Source: Bacilli bacterium
GTDB lineage: Bacteria > Bacillota_I > Bacilli_A > RFN20 > CAG-826
Assembly: GCA_017477255.1 (NCBI GenBank)
Contig: JAFUXB010000005.1
Coordinates: forward strand, 57,356-121,355
Direction: 5' to 3'
Length of the DNA: 64,000 nucleotides
Below, piece by piece: positions 35,397 through 44,839 of the stretch (position 1 is the stretch's first letter; the number at the start of each line of letters is the position of its first letter). The translations under genes were made by a program, and so were the position numbers. The notes below the pieces were generated by a model that did no database searches, was not told where the DNA came from, and worked only from the letters and a program-made list of their open reading frames with translations.

Positions 35397-36665
35397 TTAT
35401 TTAAAAGTAACTTTTATAAATGAAGGATTGTAATATGGAAGCCAAGTGGATGTAAGTAAATACATAGTTTTTCCACCTTCTTCTTGCATCTCTTCAATAC
35501 TTAATGGAGCATAAATTGAGCCAACTGGAACAACTTTTGAACTTCCTGGGAACAACATACAACGAGAATTATATGGTCCAATAATATTCTTTGACATAAA
35601 CATCATAACTGAATTTCCAGTAGCAGTCATAATGCACCATTTTTTAAGATAACTATTATAAAAAGCACTCATTTCTCCAAATGGATTTGAAACAAGTTCA
35701 GTTGCACTTTTTCCTCTAATATATGCTAATCCTTGTTTCCCTTTTCTAAATTGAGGGTTATTATTTTCATCGTATTTGCCGATAAAATATTCATATTCTT
35801 CAAAAATTTCAATTTTTTCTTTTAAAACACGAGCAACTTTTGGCCCATGATTTCTATATCCACCTTCTAAAAATAGATAAATATAGCCATCTTTTCCATC
35901 AACAGGACAAATTTGAGTTGCATCAAACCCAATATGATCTTCATATAAAATATTTCCACCATTTTTTTCATTATAGGCTGTCTCATTAATTAATCCTGTA
36001 ATATTTTCTTTTGTGTTTCCTGATTCAGGGTTTATCCAAGTTAAATCATAAATTCTTTCCCAAGTTTTTCCAAAATTAGTAGATTTAACACATCCGCCAT
36101 AATTCATCTTATTATCTTGTGGAGCATCCCAGTTCCACATTGAAAAATAATACATGTAGAGCGTACCATCAATATCAATTACACCTGTTGGAATTTTAGT
36201 AACTTCATTCACTCCATTTCTATCATGGTGTCCGTTAATTGCAAAAGTTGTATATCCAGCAGAGGAGGAAATAAAAGAAGAAAGTGTCAAACCATCACTT
36301 AAATTATCATCTTCCGAAATTCCTACAACATTGCTTCTCCAGTTTCCAGTTTGATTTTTTGTAAATGTATCACCAAAGAAAAAATATGTTTTCTTAAGTT
36401 CTTTAACATATAAAGGGTAGCCTAAATCAGTGCCACCTACATCAAAATCAGTAGTTTTTCCAGGAGCCTCATCACCAGTTACAAATCCTAAATTTTCTAC
36501 ATTATCAACGAGTCTATCAAAAGACGTTTTTTCTTCTTCTGGTTTTGGAGTTGGCTCTACTTTTTCATCATCTTCTTTCTTTTCTTCATTATTTTGAGAA
36601 CAAGAAACAATTGATGCAATCGATAAAAGCGGAATTAAGAATATTTTTAAATACTTTGATTTCAT
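35397..36665 (-). CDS. DUF4185 (GH183-type) lipoprotein
   Basis: A 422-residue lipoprotein (SIVSC, Cys22) with an acidic Glu/Lys/Pro linker before the propeller. Family blocks: VGGTDLGYP, FFFGDTF, NWRSNVVGIS, EVTKIPTGV, MNYGGCVKS, WERIYDLTW, FDATQICP and GEMSAFYN. Paralogues of this set share the GG-DLG-P and FGD boxes, where the acidic residues are candidate catalytic groups. Expected action: endo-cleavage of D-arabinan outside the membrane, by analogy with characterised GH183 enzymes. GAGGTG precedes the ATG, and the start overlaps the upstream paralogue by 4 bp. Confidence 0.83.
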   Translation of the reverse strand: MKSKYLKIFLIPLLSIASIVSCSQNNEEKKEDDEKVEPTPKPEEEKTSFDRLVDNVENLGFVTGDEAPGKTTDFDVGGTDLGYPLYVKELKKTYFFFGDTFTKNQTGNWRSNVVGISEDDNLSDGLTLSSFISSSAGYTTFAINGHHDRNGVNEVTKIPTGVIDIDGTLYMYYFSMWNWDAPQDNKMNYGGCVKSTNFGKTWERIYDLTWINPESGNTKENITGLINETAYNEKNGGNILYEDHIGFDATQICPVDGKDGYIYLFLEGGYRNHGPKVARVLKEKIEIFEEYEYFIGKYDENNNPQFRKGKQGLAYIRGKSATELVSNPFGEMSAFYNSYLKKWCIMTATGNSVMMFMSKNIIGPYNSRCMLFPGSSKVVPVGSIYAPLSIEEMQEEGGKTMYLLTSTWLPYYNPSFIKVTFK

Positions 36666-37921
36666 TTAAATTTCACCTCATATAAACTAGGATTATAGCA
36701 TGGAATCCATGTAGACGTAAGCATATACATTGTCTTTCCACCATCTTTTAACATTTTTTCATGAGATAATGGAGCATATGCACTTAAAATTGGTTCTCCA
36801 GTTGTTGAAGAAATAGGAGCAGGTACTTGACCTTGTGAATATAAATGGACTTTTTCTTTATAAGGACCATAAATATTTTCTGACATAAACATATCAACTG
36901 ATCCAGTTGTAACAGTTAACAAACAATATTTATTAAAATAAGGATTAAAGAATGCACTCATTTCTCCAAAAGGAACTTCAGTAATTTCTGAATTTTTATT
37001 GTTATATAAAGCTTTTAAACCATCATAACCTTTAATATAAATAGGATCTCCATTATCTTTATACCCTTGTAAATATTCAATTTCTTCGAATTTTTCAATA
37101 TTTTCAGGTAAGACTCTTCCAAGTTTTAAATTTCTATTTCTATATCCACCTTCTAAAAATAAATAAACATAGCCATCTTTATTTAAATAAGGGAATATTT
37201 GAGTTGCATCAAAACCTAAATGATCATCGAGTTCAATTAAATCTTCAGTTCTTTCAGTATTATTTATATCTTCATTTATTAATACTTTTAAATTTTCGTA
37301 GTTATTTGCATTATTTCCTGTTCCATTTGATTTGTCTGGTGCTAAATTAACCCATGTTAAATCATAAATTCTTTCCCGCGTTTTTCCTAAATCAGTTGAT
37401 TTTATACAACCACCATAATTCATTTTGGTATCTCTAGAAAAACTCCAGTTATGCATTGAAAAATAATACATATAAATAGTTTTGTTTAAATAAATTACAC
37501 CAGTTGGAATCTTAGTAACTTCACTTCCTTCATCCATATGATGTCCATTATAAATAGCCATTAAATAACCACTACTTGTTAAAAGTGCATTATCAATTGT
37601 AAGACCATCACTAAAATCAAAATCTTTTGAAATTCCTACAACATTACTTCTCCACATTCCTGATTGATTATTTTGACTAAAAGAATCTCCAAAGAAAAAA
37701 TACATTTCATCTGTATCATCAATATATAAAGGATATCCTAAATCGCAACTTCCAAGGCCAAATTCCATTGTATTATAGGTAGCTTCAGCTCCTGTTACAT
37801 AATTTATACGTTTAATATTTTTAACTTTTTCATCATAACTTAAAAATACTTCTGGCTCTTTTACCTTACAACCTACAAGTAAAATCACAGAAATGATTGA
37901 AAAAAACCTACAAAACCTCAT
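36662..37921 (-). CDS. DUF4185 (GH183-type) lipoprotein
   Basis: A 419-residue lipoprotein (LLVGC, Cys18), the closest paralogue of the next gene downstream. Conserved blocks: LGSCDLGYP, FFFGDSF, MWRSNVVGIS, EVTKIPTGV, MNYGGCIKS, IYDLTW, FDATQIFP and GEMSAFFN. It differs from its neighbours by Cys in place of Thr in the GG(T/C)DLG box, shared with the 37921 paralogue. Overlaps both neighbours (4 bp downstream, 1 bp upstream), so the DUF4185 cluster is translated as one coupled block. Confidence 0.83.
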   Translation of the reverse strand: MRFCRFFSIISVILLVGCKVKEPEVFLSYDEKVKNIKRINYVTGAEATYNTMEFGLGSCDLGYPLYIDDTDEMYFFFGDSFSQNNQSGMWRSNVVGISKDFDFSDGLTIDNALLTSSGYLMAIYNGHHMDEGSEVTKIPTGVIYLNKTIYMYYFSMHNWSFSRDTKMNYGGCIKSTDLGKTRERIYDLTWVNLAPDKSNGTGNNANNYENLKVLINEDINNTERTEDLIELDDHLGFDATQIFPYLNKDGYVYLFLEGGYRNRNLKLGRVLPENIEKFEEIEYLQGYKDNGDPIYIKGYDGLKALYNNKNSEITEVPFGEMSAFFNPYFNKYCLLTVTTGSVDMFMSENIYGPYKEKVHLYSQGQVPAPISSTTGEPILSAYAPLSHEKMLKDGGKTMYMLTSTWIPCYNPSLYEVKFK

Positions 37922-39048
37922 TATTTTTCCTCAAATTCTATTTTCATAACGATTGGATTATATAGAGGAATCCATTGAGACAAAAGAAGATAAACTATTT
38001 TTCCATCTTCTTTTGTTAATTTTTCATGAGTCATTGGAGCATACATTCCCTCAATATTAAATCTTGGATCATCATATGAACAAATTTTAATATAGTCTTT
38101 ATATGGTCCATAAATTGTATCGCTAAAATACATAAATAAACCATGATCTTCTTTATCTTTTTCAGGATGAGTTGTTACTGTGAATAAACAATATTTATTC
38201 AAATATTTATTATATATAACACTCATTTCACCCATAAAACCATCGCAAATCGTAGGTGTTTTTTTATTATGCATTAAAAGTCGAGCTTCATCTCCTTTTT
38301 TAAATATTGGTTTACCATCTTTAAACTCGACTAAATATTCATATTCTTCATATTTTTCAATATTTTCTAACTTTACTCTTCCTAGTCTTAAAGGGTTATT
38401 TCTATAGCCACTTTCAGCAAAAAGATATGCATAGTCCCCCTCTTTTTTAGGAAACACTTGCGTAAATGAATGATTTAATTTAGATTTTGGATCAATTTTA
38501 TTTTCAATTTCTTTTTGATTATTATCTTCATTTAATAGCTTTTCAGCGCTTTCTTTTTCTAAATCATTTAAAAAACTAACTTCATTTACTTTTTCCCAGG
38601 TTTTTCCTTCATCACTAGATTTTACTAGCCCTCCCATATTCATTCTTTCATCAGGAGGTAATTTCCAGTTATTCATTGAAAAATAATAAAAATAATAATT
38701 ATTATTTGCTGCAATTGCACCTGTAGGAATTCTAGTCATTTCAAAACCATCTTGATGATGACCTTCACTTAATGCATAAGCTTTATTTTCTAAATTATTT
38801 AAGAAATAATCTATTATAATTCTTCCTTCATCAGTAACTTCTTTAATTAAACACATCGTATTGCTGCGCCAATCATATTTGAAGTTATTTTCTTGAAAAG
38901 TGTCTCCAAAAAGAAGATATAATTTATCTTTTTTTTCATCATATAAAGGAAACCCTAAATCACACCCACCAACTTTATAAGCTTTGGTGTCATTATAACT
39001 TAGTTCTCCACTAAAAATACCCCTAAATTCGACACTTTTTATCTTCAT
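37921..39048 (-). CDS. DUF4185 (GH183-type) protein without signal peptide
   Basis: A 375-residue protein starting MKIKSVEFRG, with no export signal, so probably cytosolic. Blocks VGGCDLGFP, LLFGDTF, DWRSNTMCLI, EMTRIPTGA, MNMGGLVKS, SFTQVFP and GEMSVIYN are retained. Together with the copy at 29365 it suggests that part of the glycan is cleaved after import. No Shine-Dalgarno sequence precedes its ATG, so it may depend on read-through from the upstream, interrupted paralogue. Confidence 0.8.
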   Translation of the reverse strand: MKIKSVEFRGIFSGELSYNDTKAYKVGGCDLGFPLYDEKKDKLYLLFGDTFQENNFKYDWRSNTMCLIKEVTDEGRIIIDYFLNNLENKAYALSEGHHQDGFEMTRIPTGAIAANNNYYFYYFSMNNWKLPPDERMNMGGLVKSSDEGKTWEKVNEVSFLNDLEKESAEKLLNEDNNQKEIENKIDPKSKLNHSFTQVFPKKEGDYAYLFAESGYRNNPLRLGRVKLENIEKYEEYEYLVEFKDGKPIFKKGDEARLLMHNKKTPTICDGFMGEMSVIYNKYLNKYCLFTVTTHPEKDKEDHGLFMYFSDTIYGPYKDYIKICSYDDPRFNIEGMYAPMTHEKLTKEDGKIVYLLLSQWIPLYNPIVMKIEFEEK

Positions 39049-39049
39049 A

Positions 39050-40339
39050 TTATTTTTTATTAAATACTACTTCTACTAAATGAGTTGAATAAATTTTATC
39101 TGACCATTGAGCAATAAACATAAACATTCTTTGACCGTTATTATCAAACATTACTTCATGTGTTGCTCCACCATATAAAAATGGAATATTTCCTTGTCCA
39201 GCAATTGAAACTGGTGCACCAAAATCATAAGGATTATTCATTAATCTATAAACAATTTGAGATTGGCTTGAAAGATAGAAAATCATATATTTTTTAAAAT
39301 ATGGATTATAAGAAAGTGACAATTCTCCACATTTTCCACTAATTACTAAACAATTTGATTTTCCTTTAATATAAGCTAAACCTTGCTCACCTTTTCTATA
39401 TGTTGGTTCTTTTGTTGTTTTATTTATGCCGCAAAAATATTCATATTCATTAAAATCTTCAATTTTGGTTTTTAAAACTCTAGCCATTGAAACTCCAGAT
39501 TCTCTTCCGCCTTTAATTCCATAAATATAAATATATTCATCTCCTATATCAAGAGGATGAATTTAAGCAAATGGCTCACCATTTAAACAATTAAATTCAC
39601 TACCATGACATTGCCATACTAATTTATCGCATAAAGTCCATGTTTTTCCTTTATCAGTTGATTTAACTACACGTGAATTAAATGTGTCCCACATACCATT
39701 TCTTGTAATTCCTGGACTTTCATGAACTTGATTAAATTTATAAACTTCCATATAAAACAAATAATAAGTTCCATTAACAACGATTCCACCAGTAGGAATT
39801 GTTGTTGATGTTAATGGTGAACAAATATCTGAACTTGATGCAGTCCAACCATTTCTATTTGCTACATTTTGAGTTACAGGGGTTATTTGTCTAGTTGCAC
39901 CAAAAGAACCATTTAGTGCTCCTTCCCATTTAACACCTTTAGTAAAATCAAAATTATTTGTATATAAAGTAACATTACTATTCCATTCTCCACCCATTTT
40001 GTGTTGTACAAAAGAATCGCCAAAAGTTACATATAATCTTTTAGCCTCTTCATCATACCAAGGGAAACCTAAATCAGTTCCACCTGCTCCATATTGCGAG
40101 GTATCTGTGGCTGCATTTAATCCTGCAGCTGTACTATTAATTCTTACGTATTTAATTTTTCCACTATCATCTATATTCCAACTATCTTGTGGAATAACTT
40201 TGAATGGATCGTCATTATCGTCTGTTTGTCCACTTGGAGGATTAACACTTGGATTTTCTTTATTTCCTTCATTACCACCACAAGATACTAAACATAACAT
40301 ACTAAGCAATGAAAATAGTAATCTTACTTTACGTTTCAT
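39050..40339 (-). pseudogene. DUF4185 (GH183-type) lipoprotein gene with an in-frame TAA
   Basis: Two open segments, 40339-39563 and 39562-39050, are in the same frame and separated only by a TAA at 39563-39565. The first encodes a lipoprotein signal (LVSC, Cys20), GAGGTDLGFP, VTFGDSF and IPTGGI. The second continues with IHPLDIGDEYIYIYG, RKGEQGLAYIKG and GELSLSYN. At the stop, paralogues have Gln (FSQI, TQI, TQV); here it is FA-stop-I, consistent with one CAA to TAA change. A frameshift is excluded because the frame is unbroken. Either a recent nonsense mutation or a base error. A good AGGAGG site precedes the start. Without suppression the product is a truncated propeller. Confidence 0.85.
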
Positions 40340-40352
40340 ATTTTCCTCCTAA

Positions 40353-40377
40353 AGAGGAGAGGGGTTACCTCTCCTCT
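40353..40377 (-). terminator. Strong intercistronic hairpin after the second surface-protein gene
   Basis: AGAGGAGAGG (40353-40362) and CCTCTCCTCT (40368-40377) form a 10-bp GC-rich stem with a 5-nt loop. It is followed by TTTAGGAGG, the ribosome site of the next gene, with no T tract. Same position and style as the hairpin at 10508. Confidence 0.6.
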
Positions 40378-40391
40378 AAAAAGTTAATTAA

Positions 40392-42827
40392 TTATTTTTC
40401 TTCTCTTTTTTTAAGAGCAACGACTGCTACACCAATTGCAGCAATTAAACAAGTAAGTCCACCGACAGCAACGATTGAACCACCACAACCTTTTTTAGCT
40501 GGGGCTGGTTTTTCATCACCTTTTGCTTCGCCAGTAACTGTAAGTTTTAATTCAAGTTCAGCATATTCGCCACTTGCATTTTCACTTGATGAAACATAAA
40601 TAGTGTGTTCACCGTTTGCTAAAGTAGCTAAATATTCTTTCTTAATTGTTAATTTGTATTCGCCTTCAGTGTTTGCTGGAGTTGCAACATAATTTTCTTC
40701 TGGAATATAGTTTGTCTTTCCATCAATAGCAACAGCATATAATTCTAAGCCATCAGCAAATTTAACGACTGCTTCGACATCTTTTGGTTCAGCTTTGTTA
40801 AATGTAGCTTCTACTGGAGTAATGCTTCCTAATGATTTAACCCATTTCTTTAAGGACATATTAGTAATTCTTAATTCTTGAGTATCTTGACCATTATATT
40901 TCATTAAGAATCTAATTGAGTTAGTTGCAGTAACTGTAGCTGCATCAATTCTCATAGAAACTTTAACGTGAGTATAACCAAGTTTTGCTTCACTATATTC
41001 AATTTCCCATTGTCTATATTTTGCTTCTGGTTCGATAGTTTTTGCATTCTTAGAACCATTTAAATTAATTAAGTGGTATGAAACGTTACTTGAACCAACC
41101 CATGAAACGTTAACAGCACCATCTGTATCATTTCCAACATATTTGTAATCAAACTCCATAGTTACGATTGTATTTTCAACGATCTTTTCTGGATGATAAA
41201 TTACAAATGATGAAGAGTAAGCTTTTGTTGAATCTGCAGGTTTTTTAAATTGTAATGCACGGCTTCCATCAGTTTCTTCAATGACTAAACCGCCATCATC
41301 ATATTGAGAAACAGCACCCCAAGCATATTGAGTTTGATCTGCACTCATTCTATAACCAACATCAAGATCCTTGAAGTCACCGCCAAAGACAGTTTCTTCT
41401 AATTCATAATCTTCAATTGAAGGTAAGTCTTCTTGAATATGAGTAACTTCGATAGTAAATGCTCTTTCACCACCACTTGTTACTGCTTTAAATTCATGAA
41501 CACCATCGTCATAATCAGCTAAAAATTCTTTTTTAATAGTTAAAGTATTTCCTGATAAAGTATATTCTTCACCTTTAAGTAATTCATATTCACCAGATAA
41601 AATCTTAAGATCTTCGTGACCATGTAAATCTTTTAAAGTGATTACAACATCTTCATCATCTGCTTCTACCCATTGGAATGAATAGACGCCACCGTCAAAT
41701 TCAGGTCTTTCATCAACTGCTAATGTTACTTTTCTAATAGTAACGTTATCAATATCTAAATTCCAACCAACAATATTTTTTGAATTTGCCCAGAATTGAA
41801 TAGTGTCGACACCATCAGCATAGGCTTGAGTTAATTCAACTCCTAAATCTGGATATCTATAAGTAATATGAGTCCACTCACCTTTTTTAGCGGCTTTTAC
41901 TTGTGGAGTAAAGTCTCTTTCAATTCTTGGACCTGCACTTGAATAGAATGCAAAACCAACATTATCTGAATCAAATAAATCATTTGTTCTTACATCCATT
42001 TCAACATAATATTCGCCAGCTTCAATACCTTTTGGCCATGAACCATTATAATCATTAAAGAATGAACAGAAATCGACAAATTGTACGTCTCCTTCTCCAG
42101 TATATCTCATTCTTAAGAATTGGTTTTTCTCATCACCTTCTCCTTCACTTGTCCAAAGAAGTTGATTTGCTTTACATCCGATAACACCACTATGTCTATC
42201 GTTCCAACCAGTTCTATCTCCGCCTGATAAATCGACATTTTCAAAACCTTCATCTTTGAAGATGTTTTCGCCTAAATTACCAACAAAGAGTTGTCTAAAT
42301 TGCATATCATAAAAATCGATATGACCACCTGCAAGTAAAATCCACATGTGAATTGAATCAGTTTTGCTTGCTTCATCTTCATTAAATTCGAATCTTACTT
42401 CAACGTCTGTCCATTCACCTGCTTTTAATTGAGATGAAATAGTAGTATCTTTAATACGACCTCCAGCCCAGAAGCCAAAGCCAATATTTTCGTCAGTGAA
42501 TCCTTCACTAACTCTCATTTTGGCGGTGAAGATGTAGTTTCCTGCATGTTTTTCTTCATTGTCCATTAATAAATAACAATTATCTGCGCCATTTGCATTA
42601 GTTAAACGAGTATAAGTAATATCACCCTCAACTTGATCTTTCAAAAGCGCATTTCCATTTCCGTTAAAAACACCACCATCACCAGTAAAGTAATTGTGTG
42701 TCCCGTATACATCAACAGTTTCAGCTAATGGCTCAAAAGCTCTTCTAACATTATTTTGAGGAACCGTATGAGCAGCGCCAACGCCTATCAATGCAGCTAA
42801 AGTCATTCCTAGTACACTTTTAAACAT
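40392..42827 (-). CDS. Surface protein with carbohydrate-binding and X2-type domains and a KKGCGG C-terminal anchor
   Basis: An 811-residue secreted protein with a short N-terminal signal (about residues 1-22, ending near GAAHT). Three jelly-roll carbohydrate-binding-like domains (about 40-180, 190-385 and 490-685) follow one another, with WTDVEVRF/WTHITYRY strands typical of CBM4/9-like folds. Two X2-type Ig modules are recognisable by the YTLSGNTLTIKKEFL...G pattern (about 395-480 and 695-780). The tail is PAKKGCGGSIVA, a hydrophobic helix, then KKREEK, matching the surface protein at 10553. No catalytic motif is visible. Likely role: hold the glycan at the surface. AAAGGAG precedes the ATG. 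Confidence 0.75.
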   Translation of the reverse strand: MFKSVLGMTLAALIGVGAAHTVPQNNVRRAFEPLAETVDVYGTHNYFTGDGGVFNGNGNALLKDQVEGDITYTRLTNANGADNCYLLMDNEEKHAGNYIFTAKMRVSEGFTDENIGFGFWAGGRIKDTTISSQLKAGEWTDVEVRFEFNEDEASKTDSIHMWILLAGGHIDFYDMQFRQLFVGNLGENIFKDEGFENVDLSGGDRTGWNDRHSGVIGCKANQLLWTSEGEGDEKNQFLRMRYTGEGDVQFVDFCSFFNDYNGSWPKGIEAGEYYVEMDVRTNDLFDSDNVGFAFYSSAGPRIERDFTPQVKAAKKGEWTHITYRYPDLGVELTQAYADGVDTIQFWANSKNIVGWNLDIDNVTIRKVTLAVDERPEFDGGVYSFQWVEADDEDVVITLKDLHGHEDLKILSGEYELLKGEEYTLSGNTLTIKKEFLADYDDGVHEFKAVTSGGERAFTIEVTHIQEDLPSIEDYELEETVFGGDFKDLDVGYRMSADQTQYAWGAVSQYDDGGLVIEETDGSRALQFKKPADSTKAYSSSFVIYHPEKIVENTIVTMEFDYKYVGNDTDGAVNVSWVGSSNVSYHLINLNGSKNAKTIEPEAKYRQWEIEYSEAKLGYTHVKVSMRIDAATVTATNSIRFLMKYNGQDTQELRITNMSLKKWVKSLGSITPVEATFNKAEPKDVEAVVKFADGLELYAVAIDGKTNYIPEENYVATPANTEGEYKLTIKKEYLATLANGEHTIYVSSSENASGEYAELELKLTVTGEAKGDEKPAPAKKGCGGSIVAVGGLTCLIAAIGVAVVALKKREEK

Positions 42828-42879
42828 ATTTTTCTCCTTTCTTTAATAATGTGCATAGTTTTAAATTAATTAACCTTTT

Positions 42880-43986
42880 TTATTTATCTATAGAAACGTC
42901 CTCCTTAACAATTTTGTTTTGTTTTAAAATTTCTTCGTCTACAGGCATTCTTTCTTCAACACTTGGCATTTCTTCTCTAAATGAAGCTTCACCAATTTGA
43001 TACCAATATGCTGTGACAGAGAAATCATCACTTCTATGATTTGCGTGACCATGTTCAATGCTCACTAAAATTTCTTTTTCAAATGGAATAGGATCTAAAA
43101 TATGATAACGATAATATGTTATCTTTCCTTTCCAGTTATCTTTTCCAGGTAAAATTACACCATGATATGGGGCATTATATTCTTGAGTTGGGCACCAGGA
43201 AGTGTTGAAATAATCTTCAGTTCCAGTTCCATTTAGTGTAGGAAGTTTATCACCATCGATAAAAATCATATCATCACCTTCACCAACCCAATCCCATTCA
43301 GTAGAATTAGATAAATTATGAATATTTAAATTACAACCACAATAATGTCCTTTACCAGTTGTATGTAAAATTAAGAAATTGTCCTTACCATCGACATTTT
43401 CTCCACCATGACAATAGAATAAATTATCTTCATGTCTATTTTCTTCACTAATTCCCTTAGTTGGACATACTCTTCTCCATCTTGCATGGAATCTCATTTC
43501 TTCATCAACTTCTCTTTCTTCATAATCAATATAGAAATATAAAACGAGTACGTTATTACAATCATTAGTTACTTCAAATCTTGCTTTTTTAAATGGCATT
43601 GGCCACCATGAATTAAAACCTCTTCCATTTTCAGGTGACATTTGTAAAGGAACACTAACAAAGTTATGACACATTGCATGACCCATTCCAAAGAAATCAC
43701 CTAAAGGAGCTTCAACTGCTGGAGTTTTTTGATCATCCCAATAAATTCTTAAAACTACCTTTCTTAAAGCATTTTTTTCTATTTCCCAAACATCATCCAT
43801 GATGTTATTAATAGTAATCCAAATATGTCTAACAACTCCTGGCTTATCAATTTCGCCAAAAGTCATAGTTTCATGTGGTTTAACATAGAATCTATCGTCA
43901 TTACCACCTTTTCTATCATAACTTGAAAATCTTTTTCTTTTGAAATTTAATGTTTTAAAGATATTTGTAATATTTGTTGAATCCAT
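42880..43986 (-). CDS. DUF2961 (GH172) glycosidase, cytosolic
   Basis: A 368-residue protein without a signal peptide. It shows the DUF2961 hallmarks GVVRHIWITI (about 50-59), APLGDFFG, WWPMPF and GTGTEDYF, with Glu257 and the earlier Glu236 in WVGEGDD as probable catalytic carboxylates. GH172 enzymes described so far release D-arabinofuranose or act on alpha-D-fructofuranosides and difructose anhydrides. Next to DUF4185 genes and a kinase-isomerase for a pentose, exo-D-arabinofuranosidase action on imported oligosaccharides is the best guess. AGGAGG precedes the ATG; the gene follows the permeases with a 9-bp gap. Confidence 0.85.
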   Translation of the reverse strand: MDSTNITNIFKTLNFKRKRFSSYDRKGGNDDRFYVKPHETMTFGEIDKPGVVRHIWITINNIMDDVWEIEKNALRKVVLRIYWDDQKTPAVEAPLGDFFGMGHAMCHNFVSVPLQMSPENGRGFNSWWPMPFKKARFEVTNDCNNVLVLYFYIDYEEREVDEEMRFHARWRRVCPTKGISEENRHEDNLFYCHGGENVDGKDNFLILHTTGKGHYCGCNLNIHNLSNSTEWDWVGEGDDMIFIDGDKLPTLNGTGTEDYFNTSWCPTQEYNAPYHGVILPGKDNWKGKITYYRYHILDPIPFEKEILVSIEHGHANHRSDDFSVTAYWYQIGEASFREEMPSVEERMPVDEEILKQNKIVKEDVSIDK

Positions 43987-43995
43987 ATTGACCTC

Positions 43996-44838
43996 CTATT
44001 TAAGTCCACTAATTGCAATACCAGCAATAATTTTCTTTTGGAATATAGTAAATAAAGTTAAAGGAATTAAAATTGAAATTAATGTAGCAGCAATAACAAC
44101 TCCATATTCTCCAGAATATGTACTATTTAATTGTCTAATTACTTGCATAACTTGGGCTATTGCTGAATTATTTACAATAGTTAAAGTTGGCCACATAAAT
44201 GAGTTCCAATAACCCATAAATACACTGACTCCAATAATAACCATTGGAGTAACACTCATTGGCAAAAACACTTTGAAGAATATTCTAAATCTTGAACATC
44301 CATCAATAATTGCAGCTTCTTCTAAGCTTCTAGGAATTCCAAAATAGAATTGTCTAAAGAAGAAAATATTATAAGCACTAACTAAACCAGGAATAATTAA
44401 AACAGCGATTGTATCAGTCATTTTTAATACAGAAACAACTCTAATTGAAGTTAATAAAATTGTAATTCCTGGAATAAACATCGTAATAAGGAAATAATAC
44501 CAAAGGAAATTTTTCCCTCTAAATTCAAAGTTTGCAAATACATAAGCTGCAAACATATTTACAATAAGTGAACAAACAACAGCAATAACACTAACTAAAC
44601 TTGTTGCTCCAAGTGAAGAAACAAAGCTTATATCATTCATTAAGTTATCACTAAATATTTTTTCAAAATTATCAAATTTAAAAACTTTTGGAAGCCAAGT
44701 ATTTGGAAGAGCCCAAATCTCTACTTTTCCTTTAAATGCAGCAGGAAGCATCCAAATTATAGGGAAAAGAATAATTGCAACAACAATTAAACAAATTAAT
44801 GAAAGTATTAATGTTTTAATAACTTTTCTTTTATTCAT
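43996..44838 (-). CDS. CUT1 sugar ABC transporter permease (MalG/UgpE-like)
   Basis: About 280 residues with six membrane segments. I start it at the Met at 44838, which has GAGG nine bases upstream and avoids overlap; a Met at 44883 would lie inside the other permease gene. The EAA loop is EEAAIIDGCSRFRIFFKVFLPMS, and the end GIAISGLK is typical of MalG-type subunits. It pairs with the permease encoded immediately upstream. Confidence 0.9.
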   Translation of the reverse strand: MNKRKVIKTLILSLICLIVVAIILFPIIWMLPAAFKGKVEIWALPNTWLPKVFKFDNFEKIFSDNLMNDISFVSSLGATSLVSVIAVVCSLIVNMFAAYVFANFEFRGKNFLWYYFLITMFIPGITILLTSIRVVSVLKMTDTIAVLIIPGLVSAYNIFFFRQFYFGIPRSLEEAAIIDGCSRFRIFFKVFLPMSVTPMVIIGVSVFMGYWNSFMWPTLTIVNNSAIAQVMQVIRQLNSTYSGEYGVVIAATLISILIPLTLFTIFQKKIIAGIAISGLK

Positions 44839-44839
44839 A

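Noticed and set aside
39050..39487. The segment as an independent gene starting MARVLK
   Set aside because: It begins mid-propeller, has no ribosome site, and the codons before its Met continue the upstream DUF4185 frame without a shift.
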